Below are positions 26,084 to 39,798 of a DNA stretch of 64,000 bases, one piece after another. Position 1 is the stretch's first letter. Every line of letters begins with the position of its first letter. This DNA is from Neospora caninum Liverpool. Its lineage: Eukaryota; Apicomplexa; Conoidasida; Eucoccidiorida; Sarcocystidae. Both the position numbers and the translations under genes were made by a program. Location of the stretch: contig NC_018394.1 in NCBI RefSeq assembly GCF_000208865.1, positions 1,814,964-1,878,963 on the forward strand, in the 5' to 3' direction. The notes below the pieces were generated by a model, which saw nothing but the letters and a program-made list of their open reading frames with translations, was not told the DNA's origin and ran no database searches.

Positions 26084-29000
26084 TTATATACATACATTTT
26101 TGTAGATGGAGAGATTCTTTCCTGATGCATGCGCACACCTCTATGCATGTGCCGATATATAGCTATAGCTGCAGCTGACGAGGTTGTGCCTGAAAAAAGA
26201 TGTGTTTGTGTTTAGGCGGTGAAAGGAGAAGCGACTGTGGAAATGCTGCATTTTTAGATACAAGAAAGGCGTCCACGTGCTCCTCCACATTTTGTTTCAT
26301 TCGTTTCCAGAGCTTAGAACTTCTGCGCCTTCTTTGCCCGAGTCTGCCCGGAAAGAAGAAGCGTCGAAAGGCCGAGCGCCGCTGCTTGCAGCTGCCTCAG
26401 AATTTGCTCCCTCGCTGTTCCTCCCGGGAGGGACAGGATTCCTCTCTGTTCTGAGCCAGTGGCTGTATATGGCGAGGCGCAAAGTTAGGACAAACGCCTC
26501 AGAGGTTTCCAGGTTCCTCCCTCTCTCTACTCTTCGGGCTGACTCTCGCTTTTTTTCTCGCGTTCCTCTCCCTTTTCGCCGCCCGTTCTCGTAGTCTCAC
26601 CGGGGTCTTGGAAGCCTCTGGCGAAGTGGCAGAAAATGAGCGTTTCGGGGTTCTTTGCCTGGAAGAACTTGGCGACGTTGAATTTGCCAAACATCTTCTT
26701 CGCGAGATCGGCGACGCGGGCCTCGTACTTTGCGCAGTCGGCCTGGCTCACCAGTCGGTCTCGGTAGGTTCTCTCGCACTCGTGCAGCCAGAGGATGACC
26801 AGCTTCTCCGCTTCCTACCGACGCGAAAAGGAGAGAACGATACATAAATCCAGGCAGCGAAGAGATAGAGAGACGGCGACCGAGGAGACACAGAGGCGGC
26901 GACCGAGGAGAGAGAGAGGCGGCGACCGAGGAGACACAGAGACGGCGACCGAGGAGAGAGAGAGGCGGCGACCGAGGAGAGAGAGTAGATCGGAAAGAGA
27001 TGCTGGATGGGGAGAACACAAACCTGGAAGAGTTGGGGAGTTGCCGCAAGGAGACTCTGGAAGACGCTGCTTAGGTGACGCATGTTGAACTCGTAGTGGA
27101 AGTTTGCGGCGGTTTTCCGGAACGCTTGGACGACCTGGAACGCATGCAGGAGACGGGAAGGAGAGACGCAGGCAAGTTCGCAGGAGCCTGTCAGGAAGGC
27201 GAGGACGGCAAGGAAAGACGCATGCGTCGCGCGCAGACACAGCTCCACGCCCGGTCGTCGGGGCGCGGAGACACCAACGATTTCGTCCAGAAGCTGCAAA
27301 ACGAAGACCGGGGCCGAGCGCCGGGGTGGCCTCCCATGGACGAGAAAGACGCATAGGAGTCGTCATTTGGACAGCTTCCGACAAAGGCCAAAGGAGCGAA
27401 AACGAGAGGAGAAGAGAGGAGACGGCTGGTCGCTAGCCGCCTCGCGAGCCGAGGTGAAAACGCGCCAGCGTCGTGGAATCAGGAGAGACTCTGCGCCTCT
27501 GCGGAGGGGGCGCGAAAAGACGCCAAAGACGCTTTCTGTCTCCAACTCACGCCAGGGTGGAGCGAGTGTTTCTCTCTGATCGTTTCGGTTCCCGCTGTTC
27601 TTCGCCGCGGTTGTGTGTCTCGCCTTGGGCGCGGGGCCTACCTCGGAATGCAGCGACAGCGTGGCCTTGACGACGAAGGAGATTTGCTCCTGCACAGCCT
27701 TTCGGAAGTTCTTCTTTTCAAAGTATTTGGACAAGATGGTGTTGTAGATCGTGAACAGCGACGTCTGCTCGGGCAGCGGAGTGCTGAGCGTCCAGAAGTG
27801 CCGTTGCAGGCGAGGGTTCACGGTGAACGAGCCCGCTGCCGGATTCAAACACGCCAGACACTGTGTGTTGCTGATGTCTTTCAGCTGCATTTTGTTCCTG
27901 TCGTACCAGTGCTGGTAGTCCATGTGCTGTCGCAGCAAGGCGATCGCCGTCTGCGTGTTGTAAGGGTCCAGCTGGGGCATGTTCAGGTCGTCCAGGAAGT
28001 ACACCAGACGCAGTCTGACGTCCACACCCCAGGAAAAACCGTCATGCGAAACCGTCATGCGAAACCGTCATGCGAAACGCACAGACAAAAGGCGTACAAA
28101 AGGACGAAACGCACACAGAGCAACGGAGAGAGTAGGAACAGTTAGGTGTGCGAGTCTGAGTGCGTCTGTGCGGTTGTTGCGCCCCCGCCGCCAGCCTGGC
28201 TGCAGCTCTCGTGGACGGTCTGTGAGTCTGTCGTTTCCCCAAGGCAGAGAGTTCTAGGCAGAGTTCCACAAGTCGCATCTCCGCGAGGCGGGCGAGAGAG
28301 CGAAAGAAATGCGGAGGGGCAAAAGAGGATACTTCAGCGGCGTCCAGGGCTGGGCCTGGCAAGGAAAGCATATCTCGATTGTGCGGGTATCTGCTGGCAT
28401 TCAAGGTCTCAGACGCTCTTCTCCTTCCTGATGTTAGTCTAAGTTTTTCTGGGAAGTATATACTACGACTATTGAACAGCAGGAACGGCCTCACAGCGCC
28501 TTTCGGCTCTGAAACCTTTTTCTCTTCTCTCTCGCTCTTCTTGTGCCTCATTTCTTCCGTGCTCCTCTCATATCTCCCCGCTCTTCCCTTCCTCTGCGCA
28601 CATTTGCCTCCCTTTCCTCTGGCTGCTTCGCGCACTGGTTTGGCGCCGCCGTGGTTGTCTCTCCCTCCCGTTTTTTCCCCCTCGGTCTCGCGTCCACGTC
28701 CTTCCCCGGCTGTCTTCCTCTGGGCTTCCCACCCGCATGCAACGGCTCTCGGCGTTTCGCGCCGCGGTCCCCGACTTACTTGCCAGGCGGGCCGTACTGG
28801 CGTCCAGCTTTTTTTTCGAGCGGCTGTTCGAGGAGCGTTTGGAGGAGGGCTGAGTCGGTGTAGAAGTTGAAGTTGATCACACAGCTCGCGTACGTTTCTT
28901 TGTCGAGTGAGCGGAGCAAACCCTTGCAGAGTTGAGTCTTCCCGCAGCCGGCGAGGCCAATGAGCATGACTGGCGCGTGAATCTTCACCAGAGCGCCGAC

Positions 29001-31564
29001 AAAGTGAAGCATGGCGACCGTTTCGGGAGTCGGCACTGTGAGGTCTCCGACAGGCTTGTCGGCGTCGAAGTCCGTCTCCGGGACGAGTTGTTCCCAGAGC
29101 TCGAGTTTTGCCTGGCCCACAAAATAGTCGAAAACGGTGCCTTTGCTCGGGAACTTGATGGTTTTCCATTCGTTGCGCCACCAGTTGCTGAACTGTCTCC
29201 GGTAGTCGATGCCGTCCTTCTCGTGGAGACAGCCGCCACAGGCCCAGATGCAGCAGAAGACAAAGGCGTACTCCAGCGCCTGAGGGTCGTCGCCGAGCGA
29301 ACTCTCGAGCATTGCGCACAGAGACGCGACCAGCGATATGTTCACGATAGGCATGCTCAGCTTGCAGTTCCTCTGGATGTACGCCAGAGTCGCTGGGCAG
29401 TACTTGTCAAACAGCTTTTGCAGCTGCGTCTTCACCTCGTCGCTCCAACGCATGCGCTTGATCCAACTCTGAGCGTAACTCCGCCACTGATGGCCTGGGA
29501 CAGGGGCGGGGAAGGACGCGTTTGCGCGAGGCGCGGAATAATAAAGCAGGGAGGACACGCAGAAAGCAGAAGGCACCGAGACTCACTTCGCTAGCAGCGT
29601 TTCATGCGGACCGCAACACAGACGGCGAGATCACCGTTTGAATACATGCAGCGAATGGCCCAAAAGACGAGAGAGACAGGAGGAACAAGAGACTGAGAGG
29701 AACGGAAAGAGAGTCACTCGGAGGGAAGGGGGCAGAGTCACCAGCAACCCGATAGGGTGAAAAATCTAGATCACACAGCTTCTTTGCACCGGACGCCAAC
29801 CGAAAACTGCCCGACGTCCACACAGCACCCCCCACCTCGCTGTCGACACACGTAGATGCCTAAACATACGCACCCTTCGTTTTCACCGATATGTGAAGAA
29901 GGTATGGGCATCACCGGCAGGTTTTCATGCGCAGCAATGTGTCGATGCGGCAGATTCGTAGTCGTCGGGAGAACCTGATCAAGGCTTTTTGCTAGTCCGT
30001 GCAGGTGAGTGACTGGATTGAATCAAGTCCTTGGGCAGACCCCAGTCGCGTCAGGTCAGTTTCTGTGACTGAACCTGTCCACGAGCCCTCAGCCCCTTCG
30101 AGCTTCCCTTCTGTCGGCATTCGCGCGTGTTAAGGTGAGGCACTGAAGACGAGTCGCTGCGCCGATGCCCCCTTTCAGCCTTTTCCCCTCGGTGGCGGCC
30201 ACAGACTCGGGCCGCTACACGTGATCTGTTCTCGGTGCCTACCGGCTGTGTCGCTGATGAAGAGAATCCCCGCTCTGGAAACAGTGGCAGGCGTCGCGAA
30301 GTTGAGGTCTCGGATTTCAAAGAGCATGCGCATGTGGGGCCGTAGGGGAATTCTTTCGTTGCTCGCCAGAGTGAGGATTTTGTTGTCGTCCATGACGGAG
30401 TTCATGGACTCGATCCAGTTCGCGTCCAAGTCGCCGTCGAGGAGGATCCACTTCGGCGAGGTGTCTTGAATCTGTCCGAGGCTCCGCATGGTCTTCGACA
30501 AGAGCCCGTCTTTCCACTCGCGAGTGCTCATCTTCACGTACCTGATGCGGCGCGCGCGCGAGAAGGCAAAGCGGAGAAGGAGACCGAGCCAGGAATCGGA
30601 GAGAGAGACACCGCAGGAGACAGAAGTCAACCCCACACAGACATCGGTTGTTCCGCGCGTGCCTCGACTGCGACACAGAGAGAGTGAGAAGAAGATCGTC
30701 TCTGCTCTCCGTCTCCCTTCTCAGATATGCGGCCGCGGCATATTCCCAACGAGACGCCTTCTCGAGGAAAAGGCACATCTTGAACACAGAAAACTTCCCC
30801 GAGCGAAAAACGAGCCAAGCTCGGCTTCACGGAGAACGCCCCCAAGTAATACCCTGCGTGACGGTGTCCCTCTCGCTGCTCCCTCCGCGGCCTTTGCGCC
30901 TCTTCCTTCTGCTCCGATTTCTGTCTCCTCGCCCAAGTGTGGCGTCGCTTTTCGGGGCCGCCTTCGCTTCGCCTTGAAGCCGCCAGGTGTGCCCCGGGCG
31001 CCTACCCGTAAAGCTCGTTCGGCGAGACTGCTTTGGGATTGATGTCTACGAAAGTGGTGCGAAGTCCCACTTGGTCTTGCGCACGTGCCAGCGTCTTCCA
31101 AACGGAGCTCTTTCCCGCGCCCGCGGGGCCCATGACGAAGACGCAGTGGCGAATCTTGAGGAGTTCTTGCAGCTGAACCACTTTCAAGACGAACTCGGGA
31201 TGCGCCGTCAACCCTGCGTCCCAGCAGGTCGCCTCCACCACCGCCTCGAAATCCATGTCGCGCAGGCGGGGCGGATCCACACCGGGGAAGAGATCCGCCA
31301 GGAGCCCTGAAAGACAGGCACCAGGACCGGAGAAGAGCGCGCACTGGACGAAGGGTGAAAGAAAGCAAGGCCGAGACGGCACAGCAGGATAGGGGAGGAG
31401 AGGGATGAGGCATGCATGCCTGCCGGCACGTTTGGCGGGAAACGAAAGCGTTTTCTTCAAAGAACGCGACCAATTCGCACACCTGCCTTGACATACCCAC
31501 ACCCACGTCTTTGCCAGCACATGTGGGCATGCGTATCCACACGAAAAGCATCCAAATCTGCATG

Positions 31565-31623
<59 letters not shown>

Positions 31624-32418
31624 GACTGGTTTGAGGCGAGGGATATGTGCTGGTGTGTTGCAGTCTCACCGGAGAATATTTTGAGGTCATCAGCGACAAT
31701 TTTGGCGATGTTTGTGTCTCGGAGGGCTCTCATCAGGAGGGCCTTTTCAGGCAGGTCAGGCTCCGCTCGCTTGAAGGAGCCGGCGACGACGAGGACGGAT
31801 TTGATGGCGCGCAAACCCCAGTCGTAGTGGGCCGCCTTGGAGAGCAAATCTCGACACAGCGCGTAGAGGCGCGTGAACTTCCGGGCGAGAACCTTCGCCT
31901 CCACAAACCCCTCAGCCATGAGCATGTTTTCGCAAATCAGCTCCAGGTCAGGCACCATGACCGTGATCGGGCGAAAGAGCGTCTTGAGGCCCTCCGGCAA
32001 CTCGGACCGCCCTAGGTAGCCAGGATTCATCTGCGCAAGAGGCAGCGGGAGGGACAGGAGAGGCAAGGAGTGAAGCAGAGAAACACACATGCAAGGGGAA
32101 CGGCAACAAATGCAAGGTCACAAAGTGAGGGGGGAAGAACGACACCAGAGGGTCGCGACAGGCCACACAACTGCACCGTCGAAAACGATTCGGCGCAGAG
32201 AGAGAGAAGACACGCGCCGTCGAGGAGACGATCCAAAAACGATGGTCTAGGCGGCGCCAGCATGGAGAAACTCGGAGATGTGCACGTAGCCCACATCGAG
32301 CACAAGTCGCAGCCGGCCGCCTCACATATCTCACTCTATTTACACATGTGCGAGCATTTAGATATAGTCATGTAGACACGCACACCTATACCCATGAATA
32401 AACATGCAGACACATCAG

Positions 32419-32461
<43 letters not shown>

Positions 32462-32482
32462 ATATATATATATATATATATA

Positions 32483-32541
<59 letters not shown>

Positions 32542-33734
32542 ATATATATATATATATATATATGGAAGACTGGATGTGCGAGACGGCGGGAAGGTTCCGG
32601 AGAAGTGTTTTTTTATCGGCAGCTTGGAAGCGTTGTCCATGTGCTTGTCCTTTTCGTCGCGGTGTTCGTTTTCCCTCACGGTGATGAAGACCCCACAGGT
32701 GGGGTCAAGGGCGATTTCGTCGCCCTGTAAGGTGAATCTGGAGACGCCGGCTTTGATGGCATCGACGACGGCTTTGAACTGGACAGAGCAGACACTGAGG
32801 ACTGCGGGGATGAGGCGGTTGAATTCGTCGAAGCATCCCCAGGCGCCGGAGGCGGCGAGGCCTTTGAAGATGTTCCCCATCGACTGGTAGTCCATCTGGT
32901 CGGAGCAGTTGAACACGTAGCAGGCCTTTCCGAGAGCAGAGGCGAGATCCTTCGTCGTCTCCGTCTTTCCTGTCCCCGCAGGCCCAGCAGGGGCGCATCC
33001 CATGCACAGATGCAGAGCCTGCGCGGCCGTCACGTAGATGCGATCCGTCAGGGGGGTGACCACGAGCCGGGGCCCGTTCCCGAGGTACTCGTATCCGTAC
33101 ACGAACGAGGCGTCTGTGATATTCACGCGCATCGTGTCTTCCGCTTCGCTCCAGTGATACTTTAGCTGCGACTGCCACTGGAACGCGTCCTTCGAAGCCG
33201 CGCCTTCCTCGATCAGCCGCGCGAGAACGTCCCGGCCGTGCGTGTCCACGGTAATCAGACACATGAGCCGTTGCCGCATCGCGGGCGTCAACTCGCCTTG
33301 AACCATCTTGATCGTCGCCGTCAGCTCGTCGACGTGCGCCGCCAATGCGCGTCGAAGGGCCGGGGCGTCGCCCTGAGGAGACACGAGCGGACGAAGACGG
33401 GCAGAGATGCAGGTGCCGAGCGAAGGTTGCGGAAACGCGCGGATGCAAGTGCACGCAGATCCAGGTCGGCGGGGCGCTGCGCGGGACGGATACGCCGACA
33501 GTCCACGCCCGAAAAGAGGAGAAAACGCCGCGAAACAAAAGGGAAACGAAAGAGAGGTGGAAGTGACGTCCACAGAGATCTTCAAGAACAGTGCGTTTCA
33601 AAATATAAAACGACGCACGGCATGTGCGCAGGTGTAGGCTTCTCCATGTCTACATGCATATACTTTCACGCATCTACAGCTTTGCTCGCCTTTTTGTGCA
33701 CGTGCAGATATAAAGATCTGGCCTATAAACAGAC

Positions 33735-33771
<37 letters not shown>

Positions 33772-36700
33772 CGTGAGACGGAAGAGAGCGGTTCGTGCGT
33801 GGAGACGCGTGGAAGGTTCGGGCGTTTGCATCTATCTCGGAGAGAGTGAGAAGTCGAACCCTGGGGCCTTGTGCTTCGTCGCTTGCTGTCCGCGGCAAAT
33901 GGAAGGCTCGAGTGTCGAGATACCTGCTCGAGATGAGAGAAAGCGGATTCAACGGCGAAGACCCAAACGGCCATGTCGACAAGCAGCGTGACTTGCGCCA
34001 CAGGGTCGGTGAGGATCCACTCCTCTCTGGACGGTTTCGACCAGCGGTCTTTGAGGGACTTTTTGACGTAGTGCAAAAGCGTGCGCTGCATGCTTGTGAT
34101 GCAGTCGTACAGGTAGTTCTCGACCTGAGAGAGAGAGAGATTAAGAGGAAGAAACAGAGAACAGGACACAGACGATGGCGGAGAGGGGGGGTGGTGTATG
34201 TGAACGACCCGTGTCACTTTCCCCACACACAGCGTTACGCGATCAAACGAATACGTGAGATTCCGGGTCCCACGTTTTGTCCACGTTCCCCACGAGGCTC
34301 TTCTTCTCTTCTCTCCGGTCTTCTCTCTAGCCCCTGTCTCTCTAGCCCCTCTCTCTTTCTCGCTCTTGGTGCCCGTCCTCTGTGTGTGCCCGTCGGCCTC
34401 TCATTTTTTCTGTTTCTGTGTCTCTCGCATCGGTTCTTCGTGTCCTTCTATCTTCGGATGTCCTTTTCTGTCCTTCTCGTTTTGCCTCCCTGCGCGTTTT
34501 CCCTTTCCCGCGTCGTGCGCCCTTGTTCTTCTCGTTCTCGCTCACGTTGCCGGTGAGCATGAGCGCATCGGGAAACTTGACAGATTCTTTTCCGACGCAG
34601 CTTTCCATGCCGACGGCTGCGGGCCTCGCCGGGGCTTCGCAGTCGCCCTCAAGTTGGAAGGCCTGAACTGCCTGGAAGATTTTCGACATGTGTTGCATGA
34701 CTTTTGCGGGAGAGTTGCCGTTGGAGAGAATGTCGAGAAGATCGACGGAAGAGACAAAGTAGAACCGGGGAAACAGCCGTCGTTTGCTGTCCATGAACTC
34801 GTTCAGCGCCTTCTCGCACACACTCAATTCTTTCTCCGCGTCCTCAAGCCTCTTGAGGATTCCTTCTGTCGCACAGAAATCTCGGACCACAGGGTGGGTC
34901 CGCCCCAGAGCGAGAATCGCCTTCACACTGGCGTCGATGTGGACGAAACGCGAGGCCTGCTCAGGCAGTTCCTTCTTCACTTCTTCCGAGTAAATAAACA
35001 AGTTTTCCAGAAAGGTCCAGGACCGCTGCACCTCGCGCAGGAGCTGCGTCACCTCCGAAATGTTCGACAACGTCTTTTGCCAGCTCAGGACTGCCGTCTC
35101 AAACGTCGCAAAGAACCTGGAGACACACCAAGCAGGAAAGGCAAAGAGTGGAGGCGCGTCCGCGGTGTCTGTACACTCCAACCGGAGACACTGGGGGACA
35201 GAAGGGAAGAGACCCAAGGCGACAGAAAGGGACACGGAAGAGAAACAGAGGAGCGGGAAAAGGAGACGCAAGAGCACAGCTTTGAAGCGCTGGAGAAGTC
35301 GGGCAGAGATCAAGGTGGCGGACAGAAGTAAAACGGTGAATCCAAGAATGAAAAAAGACAACACGGCACTGGCAGGTTCGGCCTGAGCCTGCGAAAAACC
35401 CAGACCTCCCCCGAGAATCGCCGACGCTCGCACAGCAGCCTGTCAGGCAAACCGGAAAGATTTCCTCGTGTCGATCTACCTGGACGTGATCATATTCTGG
35501 CACTGCACCAGGTGCTCTTCCAGCATCTCGAATTTCTCCTCCGTCGTGTTGAGGAGAACAACGTCTGTGTCCTTGTGTCTCTCTTGGTCGAAGGGAACTT
35601 CGCTCCATGTCGTCTCGAGCATCTTCAGCGTCTTCTCCATCACCGCTTCCTGCTTCGCCTGTCACCGAAAGACAGACGGCATCTGGTCTCATGTTCTACA
35701 ACGCACCGTCGCCGAATCAAGGAAACCCTCCACGTTCTTTGCGCTTTTCCCCCGCATTCTTCTCGTTTGCCGTCTTCTCGCGCCCTTCCAGTTATCGCTC
35801 AGATGCCTTCTCCACGTCTCTGTCTTTCGCAGAGGCGTCCCAGCAACAGGGGGGAAACCGGTCAGGTGCCTTTCTGTGCTTTTCATCCAGCGCAAAACCC
35901 GCACGAAACGACGGGGGATCTCCAGGCCTCTCTGCCTCGATGGTTCTTCCGCGGCTATCTCCCTCTCCAGGACCGCACCCTTCTTCCTCCTCCTTTCCTC
36001 TCTTTTTTACCCCCCTTTGCGCCTGAAAGGAGTCAGCTTTCCCACACACGGCGCAGCTCCAGTGCCCCGCATGTGCCTCCCTCGATATGTGCATAGTCTC
36101 TCCAGGTCCGAGGCGCTCTGTCGCTTTCTCGCGTTTTCGGCTCTTACGCGATCGGTGATTTCTTCCACAGGTCCCTGGAAGTTCCACAGCTGTAGCCGCT
36201 CAATCGTTTTCAAAGGCATGTCGTCTGCAATTTCCGTGCCGTCGGCGTTCACCACTCGCAGCAACTCTGCCCAGTGTCTCGCGCGCATCGAGCCGTCCCG
36301 CAGTTCCGCCACGAGGGGAATGAAGACCAACCACCTTTTGAGCGTCTCATGCAGACCCAGATACGCGTCGCACTTTCTGTCGATCTGAACGAACCAGACA
36401 GCAGAAAAAAAGAGGCGAAGGCAACGGGGCGGCCTGGACACAGCCGTTGCGCGACTGCGCGAGAGACCGAGACCGCGAGGACCTCGAACTCGAGGTTCAG
36501 CAAGGAGACAGAAAGTGCTTTCTCTCTGCGTTCTCGCGCTAGCTGTATGCGTGGCGATAGGGCAGCTGCAGAACCGCGACCGGAAGACGGACTTCCAGAC
36601 GAGTCCACAACGAGTGAGGCTTTAGAACCAACTGCCGTTAGGCAACGAGGCAAACGGTTCGGACGACAGAGAAAAACTTTTAGGAAAGACACTGGCGAGT

Positions 36701-39700
36701 CAGCGGGTGGACGGAGAGACCACGACGCCTTGTTCCACGTTACGGTGCGTCCATGAAACCAACTGCACTTTTACTTGCGAAGTCAGGACACCTCTGTGTA
36801 TCTCCCAAGATGCAGGTCCCTACTTGTCTAGAAGCTTGTATGAACCGGCCGTGTAGATAGCCACATAGATTTACATTTGGAGATACAGACGATCCAGTGC
36901 CTGTAAGGGCATTGTGGACGCTTGCCGGTGTCTACGCAACGAATAGAGCTCGACATTGGCGTGTGTAACTGCATACGTAAGAGAGCAAATGTGGCTATAA
37001 ATGTTTCCTATTTCCATGTGGGCGTGACGTTCGCGACGGTCATACCTTCAGATCTTTCAGCCCTTTTTGGAGCCGTTTCACGTCTTGTTCAATGTTTGGA
37101 GCATCGACGTCTCCCCACGGGGTTTCTAAGAGCGAGGCAAATGTTTGCAGAGTTTGACGGGTGAAGGTCCAGAAGACGCGAACGCTGTTCAGCTCTTCCA
37201 GAATACCAGCGATGGCGGCTTTCGCAGGGTCCAAGTCTTCCACGAACCCGAAGCTTGCCGCCAGCGTCTCCAGTTCCTGATACGAAAGCGAACGAACGGC
37301 ACGCGTGCGCGAGCTTTAAACGGAAACGGACGGACCAGGCATACACAGAAAAGGCGCTGTACTCGAGAGGATAAGAGAAACTCAGAAACCAGCAGTCGCC
37401 GTGTCTCTCTCAGGGAGGAAAAAACGAACGAGGGAAAGATCTTCCCAAGAGTGCCATCTGCAAACAGAAGTTCGAAGCCCCACTGTGCTTCTCTGTAGCT
37501 GTGTGTTGCTCCGTATATATACCTACACATATGCATCTCTAAAGATATGCAGCTCTCTTGCGCTGCATTTACGTGTGCACACATACTTGCAAATGTATAG
37601 GTACATCTACATGTATATACATATATAACATGGTAGGTACATCTACATGTATATACATATATAACATGTAGAAAGGGACTGTTTTCGGGGTGAACAGATA
37701 TTAATACTTTTGCTGAGACAGTTCGTCGGAGAAACTCGCCCGTCCGGATCTCCATGACTCCCTCCATTCTGACCGGGCTTTCCAGTCGCGTCACTTGCCT
37801 ATCTCGCTCTGTCGCTATGCATATAGATGCGCCTCTTAGGCTCCTACAAATGCATACGTATTCTCAAATGTGGATACAGTCATCTCACGGGCTGTAAATG
37901 TAAATGAGGAAGCGGAAATGTGCCGAGGCCAACGTCCTCACCTTCACAGTGGAGGTGTAAGCAGTGACTCCACCCTCGACTGCATCCATGCTCTGAGTGG
38001 CGTTGTCGATGCCTCTTTGGAAAAAGTAGAAGTCGAGTGATTTTAAATTGATTTGAGTTTCCTTGACCGCTTGCTCGAACTCAGCAATCCTCTTTCGCGT
38101 CCGAAGCGACTCCGCATTTGACGCGCCTTGAACCTCCTTCTCTCGCTTCTTCACCAGGCGCCTACGGAAAGACCAGAGAAAAACAGAGAGAGAGAGCGAA
38201 TGAGAAAAGGAAGGAAAGAGTGGAAGGGAGAAGAAAGAGTAGACGAGCGAGAGGAGAGAGAGATTGAAAGAGAAAAGAGAGAGAGAGAGAAAGAAAGAGG
38301 GGAAAGTGGAGGGAAGGAAGAAAAAAGGACGAATGGGAACCAACTCCCGGTGAGAAAGAGAGCGAGAAAAACATCAAGGAGTGGTAAACGCTGCTCCCCT
38401 ACCCGACACACAGAAGTGTTTTTTCTGTCCTGTTCTTTTCGCCGAGTTCATTCCGGTGATGAGTCAACACCCATCGCGACGTACGAGGAGACCGGCAGTC
38501 AAACAGATGACGAGTAAAAGAATCCTCATGACAGACACGTGCTCCGCTATCCCTGATTCTACACATGCTTGTGTATGCATATACATGTATATATATACAT
38601 ATATACATATTGCACACGTGCATATATACATCTGTAAATATATATGTATATATATCATACCGCGCCCACAGGAGCAATTTGCCTCTGTGCTGTTCTAGCA
38701 TCGTCGTGTTTGAGAGCAGTGAACTGCCAGCAAGAGCGTCACTGTGGTTTCAGCGCAGATCTGTGCCCGTGCACTTGCATGCGCAGGAGCTGATGCAGTG
38801 TTGTGTGCCTTTCTCGTTCCGGATTTCCGGCGGGAAACGGCGCGCCCGTCGCTGGACCCTCAGCGGAAGCGCGAGCGCTTACTCGAGGGAATTGTACTTG
38901 CTTGTGGCGTTCTTCAGCGCCCTCGAATTCGCTTCCGTCGTTGCGCCCTGATGCTCCAAGCAACTCAAGACAGCCTGGACGGTCTCCCGCTGGAGCAGAA
39001 GACTGTCTTTCTGTTTCTCCATTTGCGAGATGTGGTGGCGAACCGCCAGCAGCGTCTTGACATCATCGGCCTTCACCACCGTCTGAGAGAAGCGAAAAGC
39101 GACAAACGGAGACAGGTGGAGCGTTGGAGGGGCCGAAACGCGAACCGAAAGGCGCAGAAAAACGTCCAGTCACATAGAAAAAGGAGACCGAGTGGAGATA
39201 CACCTGGGTGAGGAATCGGCGGATATAAACCCGCGGGTGTGACGCGGGCGATGCCCGAACAGAAGCGTCTCCACTTTGGAGACGCAAACGAAGCAGAGAT
39301 CGCAGTTTTCAAACGTTTCGGCGCGGGAAGGCTTCTCGCGCGCTTCACTCAAATGCGAGGACAACGATCCAGGAAAATGCAAGTTAGCACCCGCTTTGCC
39401 TGCTCCAGGGAAGGAAAGAGAGCGTGGAACTCCACGACATCAGCGACGATTCACTGAGCATGCGAGCGAAAGAACGCGTCGTCATTCCTTGAAAAAAAAA
39501 CCGGATAGGAACCTCGGTAGGGCACTGGAAATGTCTTTCCTCAACGGCGCATTTTCAAGTACGACGTGTTACGCATGTAGTCACATATGCGTATATAAAT
39601 ACATCCATTATACGTATACATGGATGTACGTACGGGCGAGTGAAATTGTATCGAATATGTGTATGCGCTTTCGGTATATATATATATATATGTAACTGTG

Positions 39701-39745
39701 ACTGTACATCGACATTTTTTTAAGCAAAAACGGATTATGCATAAA

Positions 39746-39798
<53 letters not shown>

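Larger units (their letters stand above)
26601..29494 (-). other. Dynein AAA2 end and AAA3 module
   Basis: Exon 28780-29494 begins with the end of AAA2 ([28 protein letters not shown]) and contains the AAA3 P-loop [14 protein letters not shown] near 28915-28958. It ends in QYGPPGK, which splices to [16 protein letters not shown] (Walker B) in exon 27642-28014. Exon 27024-27134 (37 codons) and exon 26601-26814 finish the module with [15 protein letters not shown] and [17 protein letters not shown]3 is the regulatory nucleotide site of dyneins. Motif residues look intact. Confidence 0.9.

Noticed and set aside
28932..29594. 220-codon plus-strand ORF
   Set aside because: Antisense shadow of the large AAA2/AAA3 exon.
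34255..35331. 358-codon plus-strand ORF
   Set aside because: It is antisense to a well-supported dynein linker exon and its introns. The opposite strand explains the codon pattern fully.
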